A DNA stretch of 64,000 nucleotides from Rhodococcus koreensis (GCF_900105905.1 NZ_FNSV01000005.1:3906001-3970000), one strand, 5' to 3'. Numbered from the stretch's first letter, positions 41,817 through 50,928 are shown. The notes: a model not told the origin generated them from the sequence alone. Numbers and translations: made by a program.

Positions 41817-43316
41817 ATGGCCACAAAACCCGAAGAGCCGACCGTGTCCACCCAGCCCCCCGCGCCCGGACCCGACTTCGAGTCCGCGCCCACCGGGACG
41901 CCCACGGACTCCGACGCCGCGTACCTGGAAAAGCTCGGGTACAAGCAGGAGCTCAACCGCACACTCGGACTCTTCTCCGCGTTCGGAGTGCAGTTCACCT
42001 CGATCGCGATCGCCTCCGGCATCTTCACCACCCTCATCGTGGGATTCGGATTCTTCGGCCCCGCCTCGTTCTGGTCCTTCCTCGTCGGCGGCGGCCTGCA
42101 GGTGTTCACCGTGGGCCTGGCAGTGGCACAGCTGGTGTCCGCCTACCCGCTGGCCGGCGGTGTCTACCAGATCACCGGCCGGATCACGGGCAAGCCGTGG
42201 CTTGCCTGGCAGACCGGATGGTGGCTGCTCATCGCCCACACGGTCGCAGTCACCACCGTGGCGGTCAGTATTTCCCCGTTCATCGCCGGATGGTTCGGCG
42301 TCACGTTCGACGGCCCCGCCGACACCCTGCCCTGGGCACTGGGTCTGATCGTCCTCGGCACGATCATCAACATCGCGGGCGTCAAGGTCGCCGCGGTGCT
42401 CAACAACATCGGCGTCGTCGCCGAGGTGCTGTGCGTGGTTGCACTCGTCGGCGTCCTGCTGGTCGTCAAGCATCCCACCCAGCCGCTGTCCTTCCTGAGC
42501 GACTCCGGCGGAACCGCCTCCGGCGGGAACTGGTTCGTCCCGTTCCTGTTCGCGATGATCCTGCCCGCCTACGCGATCTCGTCCTTCGATGCCACCGGCA
42601 ACGCGTCCGAGGAGACCAAGGACGCTGCCCGCAAGGCCCCGATGGCATCGGTCATGGCGAACGTGTCGTCCTACGTGGTCGGCGTGTTCATGGTCGCCCT
42701 GATCATGCTCGCGATCCAGGACCTGCCCGCGGTGATGGACAGCGACACCCCGGTCAAGCTGATCCTCGACACCGCCGTCGGCTCCGCGTTCGCCAACATC
42801 TTCGAGGCCGTCGCCATCATCGCCCTGTTCGCGGCGCTGGTGATGTTGCAGCTCACCGGAATCCGGGTCCTGTGGTCGCAGGCCCGCGACGGTCAGGTGC
42901 CCGCCGCACACTGGCTGCGCAAGGTCAGTGCGCAGCGCATCCCGATCAACGCCACCCTCACCATCTTCGCCCTGTCGGTGATCTTCGCCCTGTGGTCGTC
43001 GCTGCTGTCGGTACTGGCCGCCATGACCGCCCTGGCCTGGGGACTGGCGTACGGCGTCGTGGTCACCGTCGGCCTCTGGGGTCTGGTCAAGCGCAAGCTG
43101 CCGAAGCACCCGTGGCACTACGGATTCCTGAGCCCGCTCATCTTCGTCCTGGCCATCGCCTGGTCGGTGGTGCTGTGCGCGCTGCTGATCTACTCCGACC
43201 CCACCCACGTCGGAATCGGCATGCTGCTGGTGATCCTCTCCGGCGCAGTCGTGTACATGACCATCCCCAAGAGCCGACGCGGCAAGTCCATAGACACCCT
43301 GCAAGGCCACCTGTAA
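41817..43316 (+). CDS. APC-superfamily amino acid/amine permease
   Basis: 499 residues from ATG 41817 (GAGG 7 nt upstream); the 45-residue upstream extension includes the operator and is unlikely to be coding. About 12 transmembrane helices with the APC landmarks FGVQFTSIAIASGIF (helix 1 substrate loop), PLAGGVYQITGRITGKPWLAW and FDATGNASEETKDAARKAP. Related to GABA/polyamine-type permeases. Under operator 8 and 40 bp upstream of an aldehyde dehydrogenase resembling aminobutyraldehyde dehydrogenases, so the import of an amine or amino acid is plausible. Confidence 0.92.
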   Translation: MATKPEEPTVSTQPPAPGPDFESAPTGTPTDSDAAYLEKLGYKQELNRTLGLFSAFGVQFTSIAIASGIFTTLIVGFGFFGPASFWSFLVGGGLQVFTVGLAVAQLVSAYPLAGGVYQITGRITGKPWLAWQTGWWLLIAHTVAVTTVAVSISPFIAGWFGVTFDGPADTLPWALGLIVLGTIINIAGVKVAAVLNNIGVVAEVLCVVALVGVLLVVKHPTQPLSFLSDSGGTASGGNWFVPFLFAMILPAYAISSFDATGNASEETKDAARKAPMASVMANVSSYVVGVFMVALIMLAIQDLPAVMDSDTPVKLILDTAVGSAFANIFEAVAIIALFAALVMLQLTGIRVLWSQARDGQVPAAHWLRKVSAQRIPINATLTIFALSVIFALWSSLLSVLAAMTALAWGLAYGVVVTVGLWGLVKRKLPKHPWHYGFLSPLIFVLAIAWSVVLCALLIYSDPTHVGIGMLLVILSGAVVYMTIPKSRRGKSIDTLQGHL

Positions 43317-43356
43317 CCGCACCCGCCGACAAATCGCAACCGAGGAAAGGTTTCAC

Positions 43357-44793
43357 ATGTCGTCCCCCATCCAGCTCACCAACATCATCGACGGCAAGGC
43401 GGTGACGGGATCGTCCGACAAGATCCGCACGGTCCTCAACCCCTCCACCGGCGAGGTGGTCGCCGAGCTCACCGAGTCCACGATCGAGGACGCCGACCGG
43501 GCGGTCGCCGCCGCCCGCGCCGCCTTCCCCGCCTGGTCCGCCAAGACCCCCGGCGAACGTTCGCAGATCCTGCACGAACTGGCGAATCTGCTCGAGGCCA
43601 ACCTCGACGAACTCGCCCACCTGGAAACGATCGACGCCGGCAAGCCCACCACCGCGGCCACCGGTGACGAACTGCCCGGGATCGTCGCGGCGTTCCGGCA
43701 CTTCGCCGGGGCGGGCAGGACACTGGCCGCCCAGGCCGCCGGCGAATTCGTCGCAGGCAACACCAGCTTCGTCCGGCGTGAGCCCCTCGGCGTCGTTCTC
43801 GGCATCACCCCGTGGAACTTCCCGCTGTGGCAGGCGGTCTGGAAGCTTGCCCCCGCCCTGGTCGCCGGCAACACGGTCGTGATCAAGCCGGCCGAGCTGA
43901 CCCCGATCGCCACCACCCGGTTCGCCGAACTCGCGCAGCAGCTGCTGCCCGCCGGTGTCCTCAACGTCGTACACGGCAAGGGCAGCGTCGTCGGCGATCA
44001 CCTGGTACGTCACCCCGAGGTCAACCTGGTCTCGTTCACCGGCTCCACCGCGGCCGGTCAGCGCATCGCCGAGGCGGCAGGCGCGACGCCCAAGCGTCTC
44101 GTGCTCGAACTCGGCGGCAACGCTCCGGTCGTGATCTACGACGACATCGACCTCGAGGCCGCGCTGCCGATCCTGACCAACGGCATCCTGTTCAACGCCG
44201 GCCAGGAGTGCATGTCCGCCACCCGTCTGCTGGTGAGCGAGAAGATCCACGACCGGTTCGTCGAGGCGCTCGCGGCCAGCCTGGCCGCCACCGAGATCGG
44301 AGACGCGGCCGACGCGTCGACCGTCCTCGGACCGCTGATCTCCGAAGGCCAGCGTGCCCGGGTCGCCGAGCTGGTCGACCGGCTCCCCGCCCACGCCCGC
44401 GTCGTCACCGGCGGCAAGGCCGTCGACGGTCCGGGTTACTTCTACGAGGCCACCCTGATCGACGGGTTGCAGCAGGACGACGAGCTGGTCCAGGAGGAGA
44501 TCTTCGGACCGGTCGCGACGGTGCAGACCTTCACCGACGAAGCCGATGCCCTCGCCAAGGCCAATGCGGTCGAGCAGGGACTGGCCGCCTCGGTGTGGAC
44601 CCGCGACATCGGCCGGGCCCTGCGGAACGTCAACGCCATCGAGTCCGGGGTGGTCTGGGTGAACAACCACATGGCCGTCGGACCGGAAGGCCCGCTGGGC
44701 GGCTTCAAGGGCTCCGGCTACGGCAAGGAAGGCGGCGCTGCGGGGCTCGAGGAGTTCACGCGAGTCAAGCAGGTCATCGTCAGCCTCTCCTGA
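43357..44793 (+). CDS. Aldehyde dehydrogenase (aminoaldehyde-dehydrogenase-like)
   Basis: 478 residues from ATG 43357 with GAAAGG 6 nt upstream. ALDH landmarks: GITPWNFPLWQAVWKLAPALVAGN, FTGSTAAGQRIAEAAG, LELGGNAP (Glu general base), FNAGQECMSATRLLV (Cys nucleophile), EEIFGPVATV. Resembles gamma-aminobutyraldehyde and related aminoaldehyde dehydrogenases. Probably co-transcribed with the APC permease. In a hydroxyproline-like route the same family also supplies 2-oxoglutarate-semialdehyde dehydrogenase (inference). Confidence 0.92.
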   Translation: MSSPIQLTNIIDGKAVTGSSDKIRTVLNPSTGEVVAELTESTIEDADRAVAAARAAFPAWSAKTPGERSQILHELANLLEANLDELAHLETIDAGKPTTAATGDELPGIVAAFRHFAGAGRTLAAQAAGEFVAGNTSFVRREPLGVVLGITPWNFPLWQAVWKLAPALVAGNTVVIKPAELTPIATTRFAELAQQLLPAGVLNVVHGKGSVVGDHLVRHPEVNLVSFTGSTAAGQRIAEAAGATPKRLVLELGGNAPVVIYDDIDLEAALPILTNGILFNAGQECMSATRLLVSEKIHDRFVEALAASLAATEIGDAADASTVLGPLISEGQRARVAELVDRLPAHARVVTGGKAVDGPGYFYEATLIDGLQQDDELVQEEIFGPVATVQTFTDEADALAKANAVEQGLAASVWTRDIGRALRNVNAIESGVVWVNNHMAVGPEGPLGGFKGSGYGKEGGAAGLEEFTRVKQVIVSLS

Positions 44794-44828
44794 CCAGTTC
44801 CTCGTGATCGCCCGTTGATTGCCGGAGT

Positions 44829-44862
44829 GCGCCGCGCCATGCCGAAAGCATTGGCGTGGCGC
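44829..44862 (+). terminator. Hairpin terminator after the ALDH gene
   Basis: GCGCCGCGCCATGC (44829-44842) folds with GCATTGGCGTGGCGC (44848-44862) around a CGAAA loop, with one bulge and one mismatch; lies 35 bp after the ALDH stop and before the DeoR remnant. Confidence 0.5.
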
Positions 44863-44889
44863 ATAATCCACAGAATCAGGAGGGTCGTC

Positions 44890-45030
44890 ATGCTCGCAGC
44901 AGAGCGTCACCGCCGGATGGCCGAGGCACTGCGAGTGAGCCGGATCGTCAGCACCGAGGAATTCTCACGACTGCTCGGGGTGTCCCCACGATCCTCGCCG
45001 GAGTCCGCCGGCGCATCCGCGCTGTTCTGA
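44890..45030 (+). pseudogene. Truncated DeoR-family regulator remnant
   Basis: ATG 44890 follows a strong SD (CAGGAGGGTCGTC). The 46-residue product begins with a DeoR HTH (MLAAERHRRMAEALRVSR, then IVSTEEFSRLLGVS), breaks within the recognition helix and stops at 45030; a shifted frame continues with PTILAGVRR. A full DeoR protein is about 250 residues, so more than 80% is missing. It directly precedes an FGGY kinase operon, the usual place for a GlpR-like regulator. Confidence 0.6.
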
Positions 45031-45063
45031 TTCCGGCGCTCACACTCTCGAAAGGAAGAGATC

Positions 45064-46491
45064 GTGGCAGTCCTTGCCATCGACCAGGGCACCTCCGGGA
45101 CCAAGGCGGTCGTCGTCTCCGACGACGGCGACGTCCTCGCGATCGCCGAGAACACCGTGCGCCCCACCTATCTCGCGGCCGGTGGCGTCGAGCAGGATCC
45201 GATGGACCTGCTGCACTCCGTCCTGGACGCCGGCCGGAAGGCGGTCACCCAGGCGGGAGTACCGGTGTCGGCCGTCTCCCTCGCCAACCAGGGCGAAACC
45301 GTCCTGGTGTGGGATCCGGAGACCGGACGACCGCTGAGCCCGGCAGTGGTCTGGCAGGACCGCCGGTCGGAAACGCTGTGCCGCGACAAGGCGGCGGCCC
45401 GGAGTTGGGTCGAACAGCGGACCGGATTGATTCTGGACCCGTACTTCTCGGCGCCCAAGATGCAGTGGCTGCGCCGCAATGTCTCCCGCGAGGGAGTGGT
45501 CACCACCACCGACACCTGGATCGTGCGTCACCTGACCGGCGAATTCGTCACCGACACCGCCACCGCGAGCCGCTCGCTGCTGACCGGTCTCGACACCGGA
45601 GGGTGGGATCGGGAACTGCTGGAGCTGTTCGAACTCGCCGAGGAGCGGTTGCCCGAGATCGTCGGCAACGACGCCCTGGTGGGCAAGACCGATGCCTTCG
45701 GCGGGAGCGCCGCCGTGGGCGGGCTGATCGTCGACCAGCAGGCGGCGCTGCTGGCGGAGCGGTGCCTCGATCCCGGCACCGCCAAGTGCACCTTCGGCAC
45801 CGGAGTGTTCCTGCTCGCCAACACCGGCCGACGCCCGGTGCGCTCGGCGTCCCAGCTCGCCTCCTGCGTGGCGTGGAACGTGCGGGGGCAGACCTCCTAC
45901 TGCGTGGACGGGCAGGCGTACACCGCGGCGTCGGCGATCCGGTGGATACAGGACCTCGGGCTGATCGCGTCGGCGCGGGACCTCGACAGCACCGCCGCCG
46001 AGGATTCCGGAGGCACCTACTTCGTCCCGGCGCTGGCAGGACTGGCCGCACCGTGGTGGCGACCGGACGCGACCGCCTCGTTCACCGGGATGACCCTGTC
46101 CACCGATCGGGCGCAGCTGGTGGCCGCGGTAGTGGAAGGCCTGGCGGCGCAGACCGCCGAGCTGGTCTCGGCCGTGGAGGTCGACCTGGGCGGCCCGCTG
46201 ACCCGGCTGCGCGTCGACGGTGGACTCACTCAGTCGCGGCGGTTGATGCAGGCGACCGCGGACCTGACCCAGATCCCCATCGACGTCTATCCCTCCTCGC
46301 ATGCGACCGCTCTCGGTGCGGCCGCGTGCGCGCGCCTGGCGATGAATCCCGGCCTGTCCCTTGCCGACGCGGTCACTGACTGGACTCCCGCCACCACCTA
46401 CGAACCTCGCTGGTCACCCGACCGCGCAGCAGAATTCCGACACCACTGGGCGTCGGCGGCACACGCGACGCTTCCCCAGGAGAAACGATGA
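45064..46491 (+). CDS. FGGY-family carbohydrate (glycerol-type) kinase
   Basis: 475 residues from GTG 45064. FGGY kinase: VLAIDQGTSGTKAVVV (ATP/Mg N-terminal motif), AVVWQDRRSE, KCTFGTGVFLLANTG and the C-terminal RLRVDGGLTQSRRLMQATADL signature. Phosphorylates glycerol or a related polyol or sugar in the cytoplasm. ATGA-coupled to a GlpA-like flavoprotein, then a GlpB/HcnB-like flavoprotein, which supports a polyol kinase followed by a phospho-polyol dehydrogenase (inference). Preceded by a broken DeoR gene and lacking an adjacent TTGTCGACAA site. Confidence 0.9.
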   Translation: MAVLAIDQGTSGTKAVVVSDDGDVLAIAENTVRPTYLAAGGVEQDPMDLLHSVLDAGRKAVTQAGVPVSAVSLANQGETVLVWDPETGRPLSPAVVWQDRRSETLCRDKAAARSWVEQRTGLILDPYFSAPKMQWLRRNVSREGVVTTTDTWIVRHLTGEFVTDTATASRSLLTGLDTGGWDRELLELFELAEERLPEIVGNDALVGKTDAFGGSAAVGGLIVDQQAALLAERCLDPGTAKCTFGTGVFLLANTGRRPVRSASQLASCVAWNVRGQTSYCVDGQAYTAASAIRWIQDLGLIASARDLDSTAAEDSGGTYFVPALAGLAAPWWRPDATASFTGMTLSTDRAQLVAAVVEGLAAQTAELVSAVEVDLGGPLTRLRVDGGLTQSRRLMQATADLTQIPIDVYPSSHATALGAAACARLAMNPGLSLADAVTDWTPATTYEPRWSPDRAAEFRHHWASAAHATLPQEKR

Positions 46492-47918
46492 CTGACTCAC
46501 CCACCCCCACCGACTACGACTTCGTCGTCCTCGGTGCCGGTATCGTCGGCTCGGCGATCGCCCGCGAACTGGCCAGATACGACCTCACCCTCGCGCTCGT
46601 CGAGGCCCGCGACGATGTCGGCGACGGCACCAGCAAGGCGAATACCGCGATCCTGCACACCGGATTCGACGCGAAACCCGGCACCCTCGAATCACGGATG
46701 GTCAGCCGCGGCTACACGCTGCTGTCGGCATACGCCGAACAGACCGGAATTCCCGTCGAACACACCGGGGCGATCCTCGTCGCCTGGAACGACGAGGAGT
46801 ACGACGCTCTGCCGAGTCTGCGGGACAAGGCCGCCGCCAACGGCTACACCGAGTGCGAAATCGTCGACGCCGACACCGTGTACGGGATGGTGCCCGATCT
46901 CGGCGAGGGTGTCCTCGGCGGTCTGACCGTGCCGGACGAGTCCATCATCTGCACCTGGACGACCAACCTCGCGCTGGCCACCGACGCGGTCGCCCGCGGG
47001 GTGACGCTGCGGACCAACACGCGTGCGGAGTCGGTGACGGTCGAGGCAGACCGCACCACCCTGCACACCTCGGCAGGCGACATCACCGCCCGCTGGGTGA
47101 TCAACGCGGCCGGGCTCGGGGCGGACTTCCTCGATCAGGCCTTCGGCTACGACCGCTTCCACATCACCCCACGCCGCGGCGAACTGCTCGTCTACGACAA
47201 GCTGGCCCGCCCCCTGGTCGACAAGATCGTGCTGCCCGTTCCCACCTCCCGGGGCAAGGGTGTGCTCATATCGCCGACCATCTACGGCAACGTCATGCTC
47301 GGCCCGACCGCAGAGGACCTCACCGACCGGTCGGCGACGGGCACCTCGGCGAAAGGGTTCGAATTCCTGCTCGGCAAGGGCGCCAAGCTCCTGCCCCGGC
47401 TGCTCGACGAAGAGGTCACCGCCACCTATGCCGGGCTCCGGGCCGCCGCCGACTACGGTGACTACCTCATCGAGGTCGACACCGATCAGCGGTACGTCCT
47501 GGTCGGCGGGATCCGGTCGACCGGCCTGACGTCCGGAATGGCTGTCGCCGAGTACGTCGGCGAACTTCTCACCAAGGCCGATGCTCTCGGCGAACCCCGC
47601 GCCGAGCTGCCGGACCCGCCGGCGATGCCGAACATCGGTGAGGCGTTCACCCGCCCGTACCAGGACGGTGCGCGCATCGCCGCGGACGCCGAATACGGCA
47701 AGGTCGTCTGCTTCTGCGAGCGGGTCACGGCCGGTGAGATCCGTGATGCCTACGCCTCCCTCATTCCCCCGGCCGGGCTCGAGGGTCTGCGCCGACGCAC
47801 CCGCGCCATGAACGGCCGATGCCAGGGCTTCTTCTGCGGAGCAGAGGTGGGCGCCCTGGCCGAGGGCTACCGATGCGCCGGCCGCTCCGCCGCCACGACA
47901 CCGAAGGAAAACCGATGA
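46488..47918 (+). CDS. FAD-dependent oxidoreductase, GlpA-like with C-terminal [2Fe-2S] domain
   Basis: 476 residues from ATG 46488, overlapping the kinase stop (ATGA). DAO-type FAD domain (DFVVLGAGIVGSAIARELAR, GTSKANTAILHTGFDAKPGTLE) as in glycerol-3-phosphate and 2-hydroxyglutarate dehydrogenases. The C-terminal region has a BFD-like cluster motif: VCFCERVTAGEI then NGRCQGFFC. Feeds electrons from a phospho-polyol or hydroxy-acid to the next flavoprotein or quinone. The GlpK-GlpA-GlpB-like order is shared with glycerol operons; alternatively it could be part of a hydroxyproline dehydrogenase. Confidence 0.88.
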   Translation: MTDSPTPTDYDFVVLGAGIVGSAIARELARYDLTLALVEARDDVGDGTSKANTAILHTGFDAKPGTLESRMVSRGYTLLSAYAEQTGIPVEHTGAILVAWNDEEYDALPSLRDKAAANGYTECEIVDADTVYGMVPDLGEGVLGGLTVPDESIICTWTTNLALATDAVARGVTLRTNTRAESVTVEADRTTLHTSAGDITARWVINAAGLGADFLDQAFGYDRFHITPRRGELLVYDKLARPLVDKIVLPVPTSRGKGVLISPTIYGNVMLGPTAEDLTDRSATGTSAKGFEFLLGKGAKLLPRLLDEEVTATYAGLRAAADYGDYLIEVDTDQRYVLVGGIRSTGLTSGMAVAEYVGELLTKADALGEPRAELPDPPAMPNIGEAFTRPYQDGARIAADAEYGKVVCFCERVTAGEIRDAYASLIPPAGLEGLRRRTRAMNGRCQGFFCGAEVGALAEGYRCAGRSAATTPKENR

Positions 47919-49246
47919 GCGTCCCTACCTCACCACGCACCGTGGTCGAGACCGACATCGCGATCGTCGGTGGCGGCCCGGCGGGCCTGTCCGCCGCCAC
48001 CCGGCTCGGCAAGGTCCACGGCCACCGCGCCCTCGTCCTCGACCGGGAGAGCCGTGCCGGCGGAATCCCCAGGCACTGCGACCATCCCGGGTACGGCATC
48101 CGCGACCTCCACACCTTCATCGGAGGTCCCGCGTACGCCGAGCGCCTGGTCCGGTCGGCGACCGACGCCGGGGCAGAGATCCGGACCAACGCGACGGTCA
48201 CCGCCGTCCACCCCGACGGCGCGCTCGATGTCACCAGCCCGGCCGGGCTGCTGCGGGTGGAGGCGAAGGCACTCGTCCTCGCGACCGGTGCCCGTGAGCG
48301 GGCCCGCCCGGCCCGCCTGATCCCGGGTGATCGACCCGCCGGCGTCTACACCACCGGGCAGTTGCAGAATCTCGTGCATCTGCACCACGGTCGCGTCGGC
48401 ACACGGGCCGTGATCGTCGGCGGCGAACTCGTGAGCTGGTCCGCGGCAATGACACTGCGGCACGCCAGCTGCGACACCGTGCTGATGACCACGCAATACC
48501 CCTCACCTGAGTCGTACGCCGCCTTCAACATCCCCGGCAAGGCGCTGTTCCGGTTCGCGATCGCCACCCGCACCCGTGTCGTCGGCATCATCGGGCGCAA
48601 GAACGTCGAAGCGATCGAGATCGAACACCTCGACACCGGCGTCCGGACGAAGATCGACTGCGACACCGTCATCTTCACCGGCGATTGGATCCCCGACCAC
48701 GAACTGGCCCGCAGCGCAGGCATCGAACTGGATCCCGGCACCAAGGGACCGCTGGTCGATACCGCCCTGCGCACCAGCGCTCGCGGCGTCTTCGCCGCCG
48801 GCAACGTCCTGCACCCGGTCGACACCGCCGACATCGCAGCACTCGACGGCACCTTCGTCGCCGATCAGGTGGCCGGCTACCTCGACTCGCATGCGCCCGC
48901 TCCCACCGGAGAGGCTCTGCGCATTCTCGCCGAAGAGCCGTTCCGGTGGGTATCTCCCGGCCTGCTGCGCCCGGGCGACCCGGCGCCTCCGCGACAGCGC
49001 CTGCTGTTGTGGACGGACGCGCTCGTCCGGTTCCCCAAGGTCACCATTTCCCAGAACGGCCGCGTCGTGACCACCAAGACACTGCCCTGGGCGGCCTCCC
49101 CCGGCCGCGTGTTCCGGGTGCCGTGGTCGATCATGCGCGACGTCGACCCGTCCCGAGGACCGGTGACGGTCGGTCTGGCGAACGCAACCCAGACCGCGCC
49201 CACGCTCAACGGGGTCGGGCAGTTCATCCCCGCCCGCTGCTCCTGA
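47915..49246 (+). CDS. FAD/NAD(P)-binding oxidoreductase, HcnB/GlpB-like
   Basis: 443 residues from ATG 47915 (ATGA overlap with GlpA-like gene). Two dinucleotide sites: DIAIVGGGPAGLSAATRLG and the second Rossmann RAVIVGGELVSWSAAMTL, plus ALVLATGARERARPARLIPG. Pyridine-nucleotide-disulfide-like fold found as the alpha/beta partner in HcnABC and D-hydroxyproline dehydrogenases and in bacterial glpB-like operons. A partner of the upstream flavoprotein; last gene of the operon, followed by a terminator. Confidence 0.87.
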   Translation: MSVPTSPRTVVETDIAIVGGGPAGLSAATRLGKVHGHRALVLDRESRAGGIPRHCDHPGYGIRDLHTFIGGPAYAERLVRSATDAGAEIRTNATVTAVHPDGALDVTSPAGLLRVEAKALVLATGARERARPARLIPGDRPAGVYTTGQLQNLVHLHHGRVGTRAVIVGGELVSWSAAMTLRHASCDTVLMTTQYPSPESYAAFNIPGKALFRFAIATRTRVVGIIGRKNVEAIEIEHLDTGVRTKIDCDTVIFTGDWIPDHELARSAGIELDPGTKGPLVDTALRTSARGVFAAGNVLHPVDTADIAALDGTFVADQVAGYLDSHAPAPTGEALRILAEEPFRWVSPGLLRPGDPAPPRQRLLLWTDALVRFPKVTISQNGRVVTTKTLPWAASPGRVFRVPWSIMRDVDPSRGPVTVGLANATQTAPTLNGVGQFIPARCS

Positions 49247-49276
49247 CACCCGCCCGCATCCGCGATCGCTTCCTGC

Positions 49277-49327
49277 CCGCCCTGCCGAACCAGTCATCCT
49301 CCCGCGGTGTCTGATTCGGCAGGGCGG
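49277..49327 (+). terminator. Hairpin terminator after the kinase/flavoprotein operon
   Basis: CCGCCCTGCCGAA (49277-49289) pairs perfectly with TTCGGCAGGGCGG (49315-49327); inner bases extend the stem imperfectly. It is 31 bp after the HcnB-like stop and followed by CTTTCGC. Confidence 0.75.
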
Positions 49328-49413
49328 CTTTCGCACGTCCCGGGAGCCCGGCAGTCCTCACCTTCACCCCGTAAGCAGGTGACTGAGCGCGCGCGAAGTG
49401 GCTTTACTCGACG

Positions 49414-49464
49414 TTGACATTGTGTGTGACCCGGACAACAATCAGGAACGTCACTTGTCGACAA
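49414..49464 (+). promoter_or_regulatory. Promoter with GntR-type operator (site 9) upstream of the MHS transporter
   Basis: TTGACA (49414-49419), 17-bp spacer, AACAAT (49437-49442), then TTGTCGACAA (49455-49464, perfect consensus) just past the predicted start site. Confidence 0.68.
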
Positions 49465-49515
49465 TAGACCGCACTACAACTTGTGCGGGTGCCCACGAAT
49501 CGATCGGAAGCATCC

Positions 49516-50856
49516 ATGACAGAACACCAGGGCCATCTGCACGGCTCGGAGATGCGTCGAGCCATCACCGCGGCGGCCATCGGAAACTTCATCACCTGGT
49601 TCGACTTCGCGGCGTACGGGTTCCTCGCCGTACTCCTGGGGCAGATCTTCTTCCCCTCCGAAAACCCCGCCACCAGTCTGCTGGCGACCTTCGCCGCATT
49701 CGGGGTCGCCTTCCTGATGAATCCGATCGGCGGATTCGTCTTCGGCCGTCTCGGCGACAAGGTGGGCCGCAAGAAGATCCTGGCCACCGTCATCATTTTG
49801 ATGTCGATGTCGACCTTCGCGGTCGGCCTGCTGCCCGGCTACGCCTCCATCGGCATCGCCGCGCCCGTCCTACTGGTGGCTCTGCGCATCCTGCAGGGCT
49901 TCGCCGCCGGTGGCGAACCCGGCGGTGCCGCCACGTTCCTGGTCGAGTCCGCCGCGCGGGGACGACGGGCACGCACGGTGAGCTTCTGGCACTGCTCGAG
50001 CTACCTCGCCAACGCCGCCGCCTCGATCCTCGTCCTGAGCTTGAACGCGGCCCTGAGCGACGACGCCATGTTCGCCTGGGGCTGGCGGATACCGTTCCTG
50101 ATCGCCGGTCCGCTCGGACTGGTGGGCCTCTACATCCGGCTCAAGCTCAGCGACACAGCGGAATTCGAGCGCTTGCAGGCTTCCGGCGAGGTGAGTGAGT
50201 CACCCATCAAGGACGCCCTCGCCACCAGCCGGCGCCAGATCGTGCAAGTCGTCGGCTGCATCGCCTTCCAGGCCGCCGCCTTCTATTTCATCTTCGTCTA
50301 CATGGAGACCTACCTGCAGGCCGAGGTCGGATTCTCGTTCGGCATGGCGTCCGCGTCGACGGTCACCTGCCTGGTGTCGGCCGCGGTGTCGATCTTCGTC
50401 TTCGCCCGCTTCTCGGACCACTTCGGCCGCAAGCCGGTCATCATCCTCGGCGCGGTGTCGAGCACACTGATCGTCTTCCCCGCCTTCGTGGCGTTCTCCA
50501 CCGGCAACATCGCCGCCATCATGGTCGCCCACGCCGCCATGGGCGTGTGCCTGGCCATGTTCATGTCGGCCTCCGGCGCCGCGATGGTGGAGATCTTCCC
50601 CTCGAGAGTGCGCTACGCCGGCTTCTCCATCGGCTTCAACATCTCCGTCGCACTCTTCGGTGGCACCGCACCGTACTTTGCGACCTGGCTGATCTCCGCC
50701 ACCGGAAGCCCGGTGTCCCCCTCGGTGATCCTGATCGTCACCGGGGTCACCGCGATCGTCGCCGCCGCCACCCTCCACGAAACCGCCGGACGCAAGACCG
50801 ACGCCGTCATCGCCGCCCGTCCGGCTCAGTACGACCCGGTCCGGGTCGGCGAATGA
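49516..50856 (+). CDS. MFS transporter, MHS (ProP/KgtP-like) family
   Basis: 446 residues from ATG 49516 (MTEHQGHLHGSEM). MHS signature helices: AAIGNFITWFDFAAYGFLA, PIGGFVFGRLGDKVGRKKIL, LRILQGFAAGGEPGGA and the RGRRARTVSFWHCSSYLAN region. This family imports betaine, proline, 2-oxoglutarate, citrate and related zwitterions or carboxylates with protons. Under operator 9 and directly upstream of the DapA-like gene's own regulated promoter. Confidence 0.93.
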   Translation: MTEHQGHLHGSEMRRAITAAAIGNFITWFDFAAYGFLAVLLGQIFFPSENPATSLLATFAAFGVAFLMNPIGGFVFGRLGDKVGRKKILATVIILMSMSTFAVGLLPGYASIGIAAPVLLVALRILQGFAAGGEPGGAATFLVESAARGRRARTVSFWHCSSYLANAAASILVLSLNAALSDDAMFAWGWRIPFLIAGPLGLVGLYIRLKLSDTAEFERLQASGEVSESPIKDALATSRRQIVQVVGCIAFQAAAFYFIFVYMETYLQAEVGFSFGMASASTVTCLVSAAVSIFVFARFSDHFGRKPVIILGAVSSTLIVFPAFVAFSTGNIAAIMVAHAAMGVCLAMFMSASGAAMVEIFPSRVRYAGFSIGFNISVALFGGTAPYFATWLISATGSPVSPSVILIVTGVTAIVAAATLHETAGRKTDAVIAARPAQYDPVRVGE

Positions 50857-50876
50857 GAACCCCGCCACCCGAACCC

Positions 50877-50928
50877 TTGACAAGCACCGCGCGCCACAGT
50901 TAAATTTCTATCGTTCACTTGTCGACAA
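50877..50928 (+). promoter_or_regulatory. Promoter with GntR-type operator (site 10) upstream of the DapA-like gene
   Basis: TTGACA (50877-50882), 17-bp spacer, TTAAAT (50900-50905), then TTGTCGACAA (50919-50928, perfect consensus). Same geometry as at site 9. Confidence 0.72.
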
